Shown here: in pieces, positions 1 through 11,622 of the stretch | Layout of the letters: the number at the start of each line of letters is the position of its first letter | How positions within the stretch are numbered: the first letter of the stretch is position 1 | DNA from: Holacanthus passer | Lineage: Eukaryota; Chordata; Actinopteri; Pomacanthidae | Reading direction: 5' to 3' | DNA length: 64,000 bases | Assembly: GCA_025331565.1 (NCBI GenBank) | Contig: JAFREQ010000014.1 | Coordinates: 11,830,001 to 11,894,000 of the forward strand | Translations under genes and position numbers: made by a program | The notes under the pieces: model-generated | What the model saw: only the letters and a program-made list of their open reading frames with translations | What the model was told of the DNA's origin: nothing | Databases searched by the model: none

Positions 1-708
1 TCTGTTGTCATCCTCGCCTTGCAGAAAAACTCAGCGAGTTGATGCTGCCACCTATTGTTTCACATGCATTAAGGCATGTAAGAAATAATGTCACTGCTTC
101 CTGATGCTTTGTGACCAACATGAACTCTGCTCTTCAGTCCCTGTAGTCCAGAAGCTTGAAATCCAATCAAGTCTTGCAACTTCGCTCATTTACTTTAACT
201 CACATTTCAGGTCTATTCAGGTGAGGTTGACAACAACGGGAAGGAATGTTTCTTGCTCCTTAACCACTCCTTGGACAAATGTTGCGCAAACATTAATGGG
301 TGCCTCTGACTGAGAAAGCCTTATGGCTTTGTTGAGTTCTTATCTGTACATAACCTCTGGCACCACAGTTTTTACAGGATTATAAAAATCAGTCATGAAT
401 TATGTTTCCATGCAGGAAAACTTGTAAATCTAATTGATTTAATATCTGCAGCATCAATAACCGAAGCAAAGAGTCTGAGTTAATTATTCTTTCAGGATAA
501 TGTTCACTCATTAAATCAATAACTACCATATCTCACCTGCATACATATAGCAGTATAATAAATCAGATCAAAGCTGTTGGTCACAACTCAAATATATTTT
601 ACCGTTCAACTGCGAGACCTCCTGAAATGGTTTTCTAGATTTACTGTATATGGTGAAAAAAAAATCTATAATACAAATGATCTTTTATCTGACACAAAAA
701 GTAGAATT
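1..708. other. galnt6 3' flank, no gene seen
   Basis: AT-rich non-coding sequence beyond the likely polyadenylation site of the minus-strand galnt6 gene. The short open frames here (for example 104-313) match no protein family I recognise and show no exon-like borders. I see nothing else in it. Confidence 0.5.
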
Positions 709-714
709 TTTATT
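709..714 (-). other. Candidate polyadenylation signal of galnt6
   Basis: On the minus strand this hexamer reads AATAAA, about 445 bases beyond the galnt6 stop codon at 1159-1161. The segment 715-1158 would then be the 3'UTR. This is inferred from the motif and its position only; other A/T-rich hexamers lie nearby, so the true cleavage site could differ. Confidence 0.4.
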
Positions 715-1158
715 TAAAAAACAAACACCTCTCACTCTTTAATAAAACTTGTGCATATTGTCACATTTCAACATTCATTGTCAGACCAAAAAAAAAATAG
801 TGATTTTCCAAGCTGGAGTGTAAATTTACTGACTTAACATCACTGCAGTCGACAGCCGTCGTCTCACACTCAAGCTGCCACTCGTGATTGCAAAGTCCAC
901 AGTCTGTTTGAATCCCCAACCACCTTCAAATGTCTGTCCAGTGTTTCCATCATAAATACATTTTTTAAAAAGTCCAACCCGATTGTCTTCAGCAGATGTC
1001 TCTTTTCTTTGTCCTCCATCATTAACTGTCAGCTCAGTTTGGCCAGAAGCCCCAAGCTCCACAGCACGACGCCCTTCTGGATCAATGTTGAGTTGGCTCC
1101 TCCTCTGAGGTAGGGGACAGGAGGCGCCTGATGATCACCTGATGGGCAGACTGGGAGG

Positions 1159-4100
1159 TCAGCTGATGGTCCAGTGCTGGTAGAGGTCAGCAGCATTACA
1201 GTGGTCCATCTGAATCTGGCCTCCTGTCAGCTGTAAACACTGCCCACTACTGGGATTCTTCAGAAGATTTTCCTGGGGAGGAGCATCACACAAAAGGTGA
1301 ATCAATACAGAGGCCTAAATAAAGACATTTATTTACTTTATATAATTTACATATTTTGTGTTTTTCCCAAAGTATCAAACATTTCTTTTGGTACTCCTCA
1401 CCTCTGTAAAGATCCACTCCTGTTGTGGTGCCACACTGGTGCCCTTCCCCTTCAGCTTGCATAGCTCGATCTTCACTGGCTCTGGCTGGGGTGTCGCGTG
1501 AAGACACAGCTGCTTTCCAATGTTATGACGCAGCTCATTATGAGATGTGTATTCAAAGTACTAGAAGAGACAATCATCAGATCTGAGAATTCGCTGTTCC
1601 AGAGAAAATCAAATTATCTTTAATTCTTAATTTTCACATGTGTGAGTCAGAGTCATTGTACCTGGTTGCCTCCCATGTTGTGACACTGGTACATGATCAC
1701 AGGTTTACCTCCCTGGTTGCTCTCCCCAACGTCCAGACAGGTTTTAGATCCTGAGTTTCTAATCTGGTGCAAACATGGACACAAAATAACAGTGAGATAG
1801 AGCTGCAGTTATGCAACATGTGCGGTGTGTTATATCGTTGATATCCACATACAGACAAAAGGAAACGTGACTCACTGCTCCAAACTTTTCTGGGGTTAAG
1901 TCTGGAATGAATGCCTCTGGGTAGACTGTGTTTAGGTACCAGGTGAAGTTCTTGCACTGAAGCCTCTCTCTCAAATTCAGACGATCAGAGATGTCCCCAT
2001 ACTTATGCTAAAACAACAAAGTATTTAAAACACTGAGAAACAATCTACTACTACAACTTACACTTACATTATCACATTGCTGCAGCAGGGGGTAAAATGG
2101 TATTGTGTCTCGGTGTACTTTTGAACACTGTTACTCCTATCAGTAGGTCACACTGACCTCTTTGGCCATGACTGCAGCATTTTTGTTGCGGCGGTAGTAG
2201 ATCTTCTTGTAGTCGTCCATCCAGACCTCAGCCAGTCGCACCTGGTTGCGAGTGATGACCTCTGTCCCCTTGGGGAAGGTGTGGGGGCTCTTGGTGCGGA
2301 AGACATGGCCCACCACAGAACAAGGGATGATCTCTAGCTGACCCCCACACTGCCATACCTGTGAATCACATTCGACACAGGTAAAAATTCTGACTCTGAC
2401 TTGATAATGAGGGAGATTTAATAAGTGATACGTGAAGATGAAGATAAGGAAACTGACCCTGAAAGACATCTCCACATTTTCACCTCCCCAGATCTCCATC
2501 TTGTCATCGTATGTTCCAATGTGTTCAAAGTACGTTTTCGAGATTGAGAAGAGACCTCCAGCAAAAGTAGGTGTTCTGAAAATTTCATAGGCAGATACAC
2601 AAGCTGTAGACACTTAAATGATTCAGGGCGCTCTAAGTGAAACCAACATGCTCCTTCTTACTTTACAGGGTAGGTTTCATCCTTGCGCAGCTTCTTTGCA
2701 TCCTGTGGAATTGGCTCCCAGCCGAAAGTCAGGCTCCAGTCAAAGTTACCTCGGTTGAAAGCGCGGTTGGTGGCCATGGGCTTGTTGAACTGAAAGGTGT
2801 TGAGGTCAATGGTGGTGATCTCTGGACTAACCACAGCAGTGGGTTCCTCAACAATGCGGGCCAACAGGGGCTCAAGCCAACCATGGAAACACTCACCTAC
2901 AGAGGGGCAAAGATGAGCTTATATCTACTTCTTAACCTGCTGCCATCAGTTTCAGGCGTATGTGATGAGGCAATGCAACGCTGGCATTACATTACATTTA
3001 GCGTGTAGCACTTGTGTCCAAATTATTGCATCAGCATCTCCAACAATGTGCAACATTATCAAAGTGCAATGCAATACAAGCAAAGAAAAACTAAGGTTGA
3101 AAGGTTCTGGCTGCAGCATTACAAATGTGGTGCTGCACAATTAGCCCTGTACCAATCACAATAACAATTTGCCCCCTCAAATAAATCGATCAGGTGCCAA
3201 GTTAATGCTTTGTGCACAGGTACATTTATACACAGATGTTCATTTCAAGCATGTTGTAATTGAGTGTTCTCAGATTCCAATACATTGTAGCTGTAAAAGA
3301 TATTGATTTAATAATTAATGTCTATTGAAAGTTTTACTGAGAAGTTAATTAAATACTGAGTGAAAGTGAAGTTTTAAATTGCCCCAAAACATGAATAAAT
3401 AATAGGTGGGTGAAGCTTAATATTAGGAAAAATAATCATCATCTTTTATAAAATTGTGCAAAAAAATTATTTAGACAATTGTAGGAAATACGAGGTGTTT
3501 TGTTGCAGTAGTGAGCACATGTTTAGTAAGGACACAAAACAACACATTTACACTTAATTCTGTTGGACATGGTGGCTTGTTGTGGTTGTGTGTGTGTTTT
3601 CTCACAGTGTGCATCCAGAAAGGTTAGCACTTCTCCCTGAGCCACACTGGCCCCCAGCAGCCTGGCAGTGATGAGGCCCTTCCTCTCCTGCTGCCTCACC
3701 ACACGGACAATCTTCAGCTGATGCACAAATTCGTCCAGTTGGCTCTTCAGGTGCTCTGAAGGAATAAAAGCAACGTTATCGTGTCTGTGTTGACTCATCT
3801 TAATTTAAAAGCAACTATCAATTGGCTGTTCTTGTCTGGGGGCCACACACCCACTGCCTGAAGGTTGATGCCCAGAAATGTCCCAAACAGAACAAAATAA
3901 GAAAATACAGACATTACAGGCAGAGGGAAGGGTCTCTGCAGATACGGACACTGCCACACATTTATAGTGGGTCATAAGTGATGTATACGTTGTCTATTTG
4001 AGGAAAATACTATTCACACTGTCTTTAAGTGAGCACCAGTGATTGAAGCTCTACCTACCTTGCTATTATGCCAAATGTACACAGGGTACACTGTGGATGT

Positions 4101-7100
4101 GGTTACAGATGCAAAAGGGCAAACTCTAAACTACACAGACTCAAAACTTGAACGATTAATTTCAGCCTGGTATTTCATAAAGCAGCTCACTGCCTCTGAG
4201 AAAAGAAAAAACACAAACACCATATTTACATCGGTGAGACCGCTGCCAGAAGAAAACGCAATGAAGTGGAAACGTTGCTGGTAAAACTGTGTCACACTTC
4301 CCCTCTATGAGCAATTATGACCACAATGCACGCCGCACATTTGTCATAAGTTTCAGTCTAAGTAAATCCACCACCCATAAGTCTTAGCGTTATGACAGAG
4401 AGCGGCCACTCTTGCACCAAAAAGGGAAGTCTGGGTATTGTAGCAAACGTGCAAATACAGCTGAGGGTAACGGCACATTAGCTTGTGAAAGAAGCGACTC
4501 ATATTTCAAGCCCAGTCAATACGTCACTGAACACTAATAGATACTAAATGCTGAAGTATCTGACAATACATGTAGCAGTGTGCATGACTTATTATAATGA
4601 TTCAGTCATTTTTATACCTGCTTTATTCTGCAGGGTTGGTCACACTCGTGTCAGCTGCTATGGAGTGTGTGTATAAGGTGTTTAAACAACTTGCAAATAC
4701 AGACCTGAATCAACATGAAGACATTATAAGAGAATTAGTTTTTTGTTCAAAACGTGTCAAAAAGGTTGTAACTACATAAGCATTTATTTTCATTTGGGGC
4801 AAGACCAGAGTTGATGTGACACCTAAAATATTAGCTGCCAGCACTGTTGGTGTAGCAAACATGATCTTTAAGATTGATTAAACTTTATAGTAATAGCACA
4901 CAGTATGTACCAGTACATGCAGTTTGGCATTTAACCAGATTTAAAGATAACTAATAAACAGAACAAACAATAAGCCAGTGGGGAAGGGACAGTAGGTCTA
5001 TAAGGTCGAAAACACTTCTTTTACCAACCTAAACATTATGAATTTTAGCACTTTTCTCTATTATAGCAAACATTTACAACCCCGATTACAGTTGGGACGC
5101 TGTGTGTGAAACTGACAATGGTTTCACAAAGTGTTCCTGAACCCATGTAGTAATCTTCTTTCTACAGTCATTTGTTTGACAAAGTGGTGAACCTTGTCCC
5201 ATCTTTGCTTTTGAGTTCTTGGATTTGCATACCACAACTTTCTTAGTCTTTATTGCTCCTGTCCCAACTTGTTTGAAACATATTGCTGGCAACAAATTCA
5301 GAATAAGATATTTACAAAAATCAATGAAGTTGAAGAGGGCAGACATTAAATATATTGTCTTTGACTGTTTGTTCAATTGATAGTTCAATACTCTGTTCAA
5401 TTGAGTATATGTCAAAAAAGATTAGCACATCATCACATTCTGTTTTCTGTATGATTTACAGTATCCCAACTTTGTTGGAATCAGGGTTGTACAGACAACT
5501 CAACTATGTTACTATACATTAACATACAACCGTGTTTGCATAGCAAAGTCACGGCACTCAACGATTGTAAAACATTTTCCTACGCAAACGTATTACAAAG
5601 CTGCACTCTCTTCATCAAAGATGAAGGATTTTTTTTATCGTAACTCTCCTGTCACTTTAAGCCAACTCTCACTGAGGTGGCACTGCCCTTGGAGCCTTTT
5701 GTCAAGTTGGTGCTCACCATTGTTATTTCACTGATGGCCAGCCTTGTGGACATAGTACAATACACAGGGTCAATCTCATGTATGACAATGTTAATGTTGT
5801 TTCCCCTCCACGTCCCACTCAATAGAAGTCCTTTCTGCTAATTGTAAAACCCCACCTACCTGTTACTGTGTGTTCTTTCTGCTAAAAATACCAAGATAGC
5901 GTAATTCTGGGTTATCTTATCAATGTTCACAACTTACATCAACTGGAATGCTGCTCTAAACTCTGAAGGTCAATTTCATCAATAAATTACAGCTAACTGG
6001 AAACTTATTTTTCCCCCGTTTGTGCTCAGCATATGTCTCCTTCCTATACATTATCTAAGACACACAAACACACACACACATATATATGTCTCTTTACTGC
6101 AAAATGATCAAACTGAACTCAAAGCCTCTTATTGTCACCAGCTCTCAAAAAAAGTGTTTTATATCTTCCTGTTGGTGAGTCTTTGAGCATTTTTTTCATT
6201 GCATGTATTTACATTTTTCGTACCTGCAACACTGGCATCATCTACCAAGATGATCTCTTTGAGCAGGCTTGCAGGAGATGTGTGCAGGACGCTGTAGACC
6301 GTCCTGAGAAGGGTGGACCAGGCCTCATTGTGGAAGACGATAATAACACTAGTGGTAGGCAGAGGAGGACAGTGACGAAACTTCCTCTCCACACACCTGA
6401 GCGAGGTGAGTCATGTCAAAACACAAAGAGAGACCAAGACAAAGAAGTGTGCAAAAGTGAGAGACATATCTGATGGAATGAACGTCACAGACTTGCAGTG
6501 CCACGTATAACAGACCATTGTTTGCAGATATTCAAGGTCTGACTATGATCACTTTAAATAGGACCATTTGCAAACAGCCCTAAGCAGTTGCTTTACTCAA
6601 AAGGCCACTTAAAGGTTCTCCAAAGCAAATAGCTCAAGGCCTGTCAAGCTTGTGATATGTTCACAAGTCAAGTTAGCTAAAGCGTTTACAACAACACAGA
6701 TAATGCCTCTGTCTTAATTATCTAGGATACTGACATGTTCACACTGCTATGCTGTACTCAGGTGCTGTGAAGTGATATTCCAGGATACAGAAGAGCGCAA
6801 TATGAAAATACATGTAAATAATTTACCGCTCTGAGCATGACCCCAGCTGAGACCCAGGATATTATCTGGCCTGCTGTGTACATGTCAGCACACTTGTTGG
6901 TAAAACAGTGATTAGTCCAAACTATCTCAGTGTACTTTGAGAACATGCTCTTACTCTGGAGGCCTGGTGTCATCCCCAAGACCACGGCTAAGCGAGATGC
7001 GGTCGCTGGCGAACTGGTTGAAACAGTGCCGAGTCATACCCTCCTCCTTCTCCTTCTCCTCCTCTGGGGTCATGTGGTCTTTCTGAAATGCTTTTCCATC

Positions 7101-7436
7101 GGCCCCGGGGCTTGAGGGGTCCTGAGGCGGTCTCTCCAGGTGAGGTTTGAGCTCAGCCTGAGTGTAGAACCCAGTGGGACACTTAACGTCCTGGGTGGGC
7201 TGTTCCTGTACTGATGGTTGCTGCGGAGCTCCAATCTGGAAGCCTATGTTGTTGACGGCCTCTCGGACCATTACCATCACCTTGTCCTTCTTGTCGACCA
7301 GCTCCTGAAACCAGGGGTCATCAGCAGGCGACGAGCCAACATCCCTCTGGAGAACCACGAGGGCTACCATGAAGAGAGTCCCCCCAAGGAGTGTCAGCTT
7401 CAGAGGGGACATACGCCGGCGTAGGAAGAGACGCAT
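1159..7436 (-). CDS. galnt6: Polypeptide N-acetylgalactosaminyltransferase 6 (10 coding exons)
   Basis: Starts mucin-type O-glycosylation by moving GalNAc from UDP-GalNAc to Ser/Thr of proteins in the Golgi. Minus-strand coding exons: 6955-7436, 6224-6396, 3606-3755, 2662-2896, 2458-2575, 2158-2358, 1876-2007, 1662-1763, 1402-1560, 1159-1272. The phases join without a break to give 621 aa (human GALNT6 about 622). A short cytoplasmic tail and a single membrane anchor (residues about 12-29) mark a type II Golgi protein. The catalytic region carries the metal-binding Asp-Ala-His triad (266-268), the HGWLEP segment, the Gal/GalNAc-T block EIWGGENVEMSFR (374-386) and H404. The C-terminal ricin-type lectin domain (about 495-621) keeps CLD in its first repeat; the other two read CLH and CLQ. 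The N-terminal block and the PPQDP..PGADGKAFQK segment resemble GALNT6 more than GALNT3. The start is the first ATG after a good splice acceptor at 7461-7462. It lies downstream of adcy6 on the same strand. Confidence 0.95.
2984..3140. repeat. Possible relic of a teleost interspersed repeat in galnt6 intron
   Basis: The segment opens with a CATTACATTACATTTAGC-like phrase that starts a common short interspersed repeat in fish genomes, followed by partly matching text. Recognition is from memory of the repeat's opening only; the rest is degraded. Confidence 0.3.
5077..5489 (-). mobile_element. Non-autonomous DNA transposon (MITE), family A copy 1
   Basis: About 413 bp in the galnt6 intron between coding exons 6224-6396 and 3606-3755. 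The left end (CAACCCCGATTACAGTTGGG) and the right end (CCCAACTTTGTTGGAATCAGGGTTG) are imperfect inverted repeats. The interior shares long stretches, in reverse orientation, with the element at 26875-27353, including the phrase TTTCAAACAAGTTGGGACAG. No transposase frame is present, so it is a deletion derivative moved in trans, probably of hAT type (inference). Confidence 0.75.
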
Positions 7437-7818
7437 GTTTCAGAATGGGTGTCCTCAAGGCTGTTAAAGACAGAAACACAAAAGTCATTCCCCTGAAGCT
7501 GACTGCAAAATATTTGTGCATGTTATGTGACGATTTCAGCCAACTCTCTATTCACAACCCCCTCCTCTGTAAGTCTTACCTGCTTTTACTCACCAAACAT
7601 TCAGTGAGCTATTCTTGCAGTGGGAAAAAATAAAAAGACGCTGAGCAAAAGAAAAATCCCTTAAACCAGTTTGTGCGTCTGTGCAAGTGTCATAGCAGCA
7701 GCAGGTAATCCAGCCAACCTCCCTCCTCCCTCCCTCCCTGTCTCTCCAGGAAAAAGTCCCATAGGGCAGTTGGAGAGAGCGCAAACAAACACACCTCTCA
7801 TTAAACACCTGAACTCAC

Positions 7819-7895
7819 CTGCTCCGGCCACGGTCCTCCAGGACCCACGTGGCAGCAGGCGGGCTGGCTCAACCTGCACTTCCCACACTGGTTAA
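7819..7895 (-). other. galnt6: Candidate alternative untranslated exon of galnt6
   Basis: On the minus strand a GC-rich stretch ends in GAGCAG|GTGAGTTC, a strong donor, between the coding first exon and the leader exon at 8770. It could be an alternative first or internal 5'UTR exon. Its upper border is not defined by the sequence; the value given is approximate. Confidence 0.3.
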
Positions 7896-8769
7896 TGAGT
7901 GATACACTACGCCCTGCTTAGACACCTGCTCCAAAGACACCTCACTGGTTAATGATCATCTGTCATGTGCTACAGGAAGTGGAGTTTGCTACGTGGAGCA
8001 TGACAGCACCATAACATCACATAGCATTGGCACAATATGAGGCTGTTTCCTGCTGTGTGAAACAGGATATCATCACAGTGTAGGTAGGACATCTGCGTGT
8101 CCTTGGGTGATCACTGTTCAGTTGGAGACTCACTCTTACTTGGTCATAATTAATTTACTATATTCTCAAGCCAGCCTCCTTCATATATGATTTAAAAGGA
8201 CATTTTGAGAGTTGAGGAAAAGGGGAAACACCACAGTTCACTTTGCATTTGTTTCTGATGGGCAACTAGTTAATCCAGTTTGTTGTCACCAGTGTTACAA
8301 GAAAAGGAGGAGCAGGAAGGAAAAATGTTCATTCAGACAGCCAGAAAAAAATGTGTTGATAAAATGTGTAAATCTGGATTGATGGCCAAGTTACCATTAT
8401 GTCCCATCAGGCCAAATTTTAGTATTTTCAAGAGAGACAAGTGTGCTTGACAGAAAGATCATTTTGAAAATTAAGCAAATACTCACTTTTACTCTACATT
8501 AAAAAGTAAGTTAAAGTGGACAACAGATGCGTTCAATGACAACAATAATAAATCAGTCAGCTCAGCGATGAACTGAAGCAAAGCGAAAGAGGAAGAGATG
8601 ACTAACTATTGCGCTTTCATTCAGACCACATAGGCCCATTGAAGGCTTTAATCACACGACTTATCTCCTTTAAATCACACAGATTAATAAGACCCGGCAG
8701 TATATAACACAAATAAAATCGAGACGCTCATTAAAGGTGATATATTCAGGTGTTTCTTCAGTCACTTAC

Positions 8770-8930
8770 CTCAAACTTCTGCTGTGTCGTCTTCACCTGC
8801 TTTAATCCGATGTTTCTTTATTTGTTTATAAACCTGTTAAATGTTGTCTCCTCGGTGTCCTGAAGTTGTCAGACTGGAGTTTTGAGCGAATCAGGATCCA
8901 AGAGTTTTGCGTCCTCCCGGTTTTTTCTTT
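8770..8930 (-). other. galnt6: Untranslated first exon and promoter area of galnt6
   Basis: Reading the minus strand, sequence upstream of galnt6 ends in TTTGAG|GTAAGTGAC at 8769, a strong donor that would splice to the acceptor at 7461-7462, 24 bases before the start codon. The exon's outer border and the transcription start are guesses, placed where the more GC-rich sequence fades near 8930-8950. The donor position is clear; assignment to galnt6 is inferred from order and strand. Confidence 0.5.
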
Positions 8931-8950
8931 AAACCGAGCAGGTGCCATTT

Positions 8951-9857
8951 GTTGAAGTGATTAGCTGCAATGAGCCCCCTGCTGGCCGACTTATGTCCCT
9001 ACACCACATTAACAAAAGCGCCTGTATTCAAAATATAAAATTTATATTGGATGCAGAAAATACTAAAAATAAAACAACAAAATAAGTAAGATAAGATTTC
9101 AAATACTCTGCAAATATCATGCAGCTAATAGGTTTTAAATTATTTAAATGAGCTACTAAAATCATATTGTACATAAGGAACAAAACAGTATACTAGTGCG
9201 TATTACACACTCATTACAAGTGTCTGTTTCACCAGCCTGTTATAGTAACATTAGTGCTTTTTCATCAGGGATTAGGAGGAATTTATGTCGCTTAATTAAT
9301 GTTCAGCATAGAGTGCTGTAAGTGAACATTGCCATTACCTCAACAGAAATTCATTATTCATGTGCAAGCAATTAAATACTCTCTCCTGTATCACCCACTT
9401 GAAACTGTAGACTGATTTATTCAGAAAAAGGAGAAGGAGGCGTCTCTCGGGTTACTGTCACAGGGAGAAATCTTGATTGCAAGCTGCTGATTGACATGGG
9501 AGCTAAATTAAAGGCAAATAATGCACCTATAGGCAGGTTAAAGCTGTGTTGTGAAATAAACTGTTGGGGAAGTTTGTGGAAAAAAGAAAAAATTCACTTT
9601 AGATTTTTAGTCCATTGTTATGGATGAAGTTTTTGATGTCTGTAATATTCATTGTTTATTTTTTCTAAAACAGCATGAATCATAGATTTTTTATTTTTTT
9701 TTTCACTATTTATTCCTCTCAACACAGCCTAATGAGAACAAATTGCTGTAGTCCTTTTCAATACAAAATTCATTTTACTCTCATTTGAACTGTAGAGATC
9801 TCAAAACATCAACAGAAACAATAAACCAAATTAACACAATCAATGGAAAAACAGCCA
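8951..9857. other. Short intergenic gap between adcy6 and galnt6
   Basis: AT-rich, with no open frame or exon-like block. Both neighbouring genes are on the minus strand, so this segment separates the adcy6 3' end from the galnt6 promoter. I see no structured element in it. Confidence 0.45.
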
Positions 9858-11622
9858 TTTATTAATTTCTTCTCCAAGGGGAAATGAATCAAATCAATCA
9901 TTGCACTATTTCTTAAACCACTTTTTAAAGGAAAATGCAACAGTGTTAAGTTGAACTTTTATTTTAAGGACAGAGGAACGAGCGAAAGTGAGGATCCTTT
10001 TTGTTGCCTATGAAGGCGACACTTTTAGGCTCGGTAAAGTGAGCAACACCAGATGTGAAGCTTGTCTAAATATAAAATACACCTTCACTTTTCAGGAAAC
10101 ATGAAGTCCAATCAATTTGGCCTCTCGTACAATGATAAGCTCCTTCCTCAGTACCAAAGGCAATGTGAAGAGTGGTTTTCTTCAGTAGTGTGGACAAAAA
10201 TATTCATCATTACATACATTCATATCATTATTGTTTCAAACGATTAATTTTGTGGGGTTTCAAGCCTCCATGTGCCAAATACAACCAGCTAGGATCAACT
10301 ACGGTTGTGTAAAGTTGCATAATCTCAAGGCAATATTTGTGAGCCCACGGAGAATTCCTGCACACAAGTAATCCTGAAGCTGTCAGGAAACCAGTCAACG
10401 TTCATGCTTTGTAACTCAATCCAATATACACGCTTTGTAGGCTTTTGCTTATTTAGGTTGGAATGAAATCAGTCAAAATCAAAGTCCAGTAAAAGGCGCC
10501 GTAGACATAATTCTCTTTCAAAGGCTCATTTTGACACAAGAAATCAGGAATGAGCACACAACTCTAAAGAATAATATAAAACATGCCTTGCAGCAACCAG
10601 TTTGGCAAGGAAGCAATGTCATACAGTATCATAAAAACCTCACAGTGAAAAGTTACAGTATGCCCCTTTAAAGATAAAGATCAGCATTCAGCTACGTGTG
10701 CTCACACCCATACACACATACACACCCATACATACGGTACTCACACACACTTATATAAAATGTTTCGCAACAGTTTAACAATCCCTCCTCAGTACCGTGA
10801 TACTAATGCAACTGTTCTTCCTTCATTTCATACTTCTTGTTTTTGGCCTGAACCAAAAATACATTGCAGGGAGCGAGTAATCAATTTTACATTTCAGTGA
10901 ACCATAAACAGCCTTTCTTCTTTGAAGAAACAAGGAAGGCCCTGATAAGAAACACAGCCAGTCCAGGCCAAGGTTACTGTGAGTGTTTTCTATCTGCGTA
11001 TGTGTGTGCGTGTGTGTGTTTTCCTTCATGAATAAGTCCACATCAAAAAAAAAGTGTTCGTCACTATCAACGACAGTGACGTTTCCGTGGCCTTTGCTGT
11101 CAAAAGATGAATAAATTACTTAAGATTACTGTACTTTTGGACAGAATCATTAGTGTGTGTTTCATATCAAACGTTTGTTCTTTGGTCATTTTCATCCTTC
11201 ATGTTGTCCTTGCATATTTTCTTCAAAGTAACATAATTTCTTTTTGTATATATACTGTATATTTTCTTTTTTTGTACAAGGTCATCACAAAAATCCATCC
11301 TCATGAAAATAAATAACTCCAGGTGAAATACTTGTACTATTGCTCATAAACACAAGCATAGCCACTTCCGTTCTAAGGCAACTGGGCTTCGTGATCTCTC
11401 GAGCAGCTTGGGAAAAAGCCTTCAAACATGGACAAAGTCCTACATGTGTGCATCTGAGTACTTGACAACATACAGACAGGCCGAGCCCGTCTGTGTTGGC
11501 CGTCTCCTGTCCCCCAGTGTGTTAGCACTGCACCTCGGTGCTCATCGCCGAGCTGACCGCTCAGTCTCTCTGCAGTCTCTGTCTTGTCAGTGCAGTGGGA
11601 GTCACGCTGCGGTCGGCTGTTG
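9858..11622 (-). other. adcy6: Presumed 3'UTR of adcy6
   Basis: Non-coding sequence directly after the adcy6 stop codon (11623-11625). On the minus strand an AATAAA hexamer lies at 9858-9863, the last of several candidates (another at 9958-9963), giving a 3'UTR of about 1.7 kb. The extent is inferred; the small open frames inside it look like chance. Confidence 0.4.
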
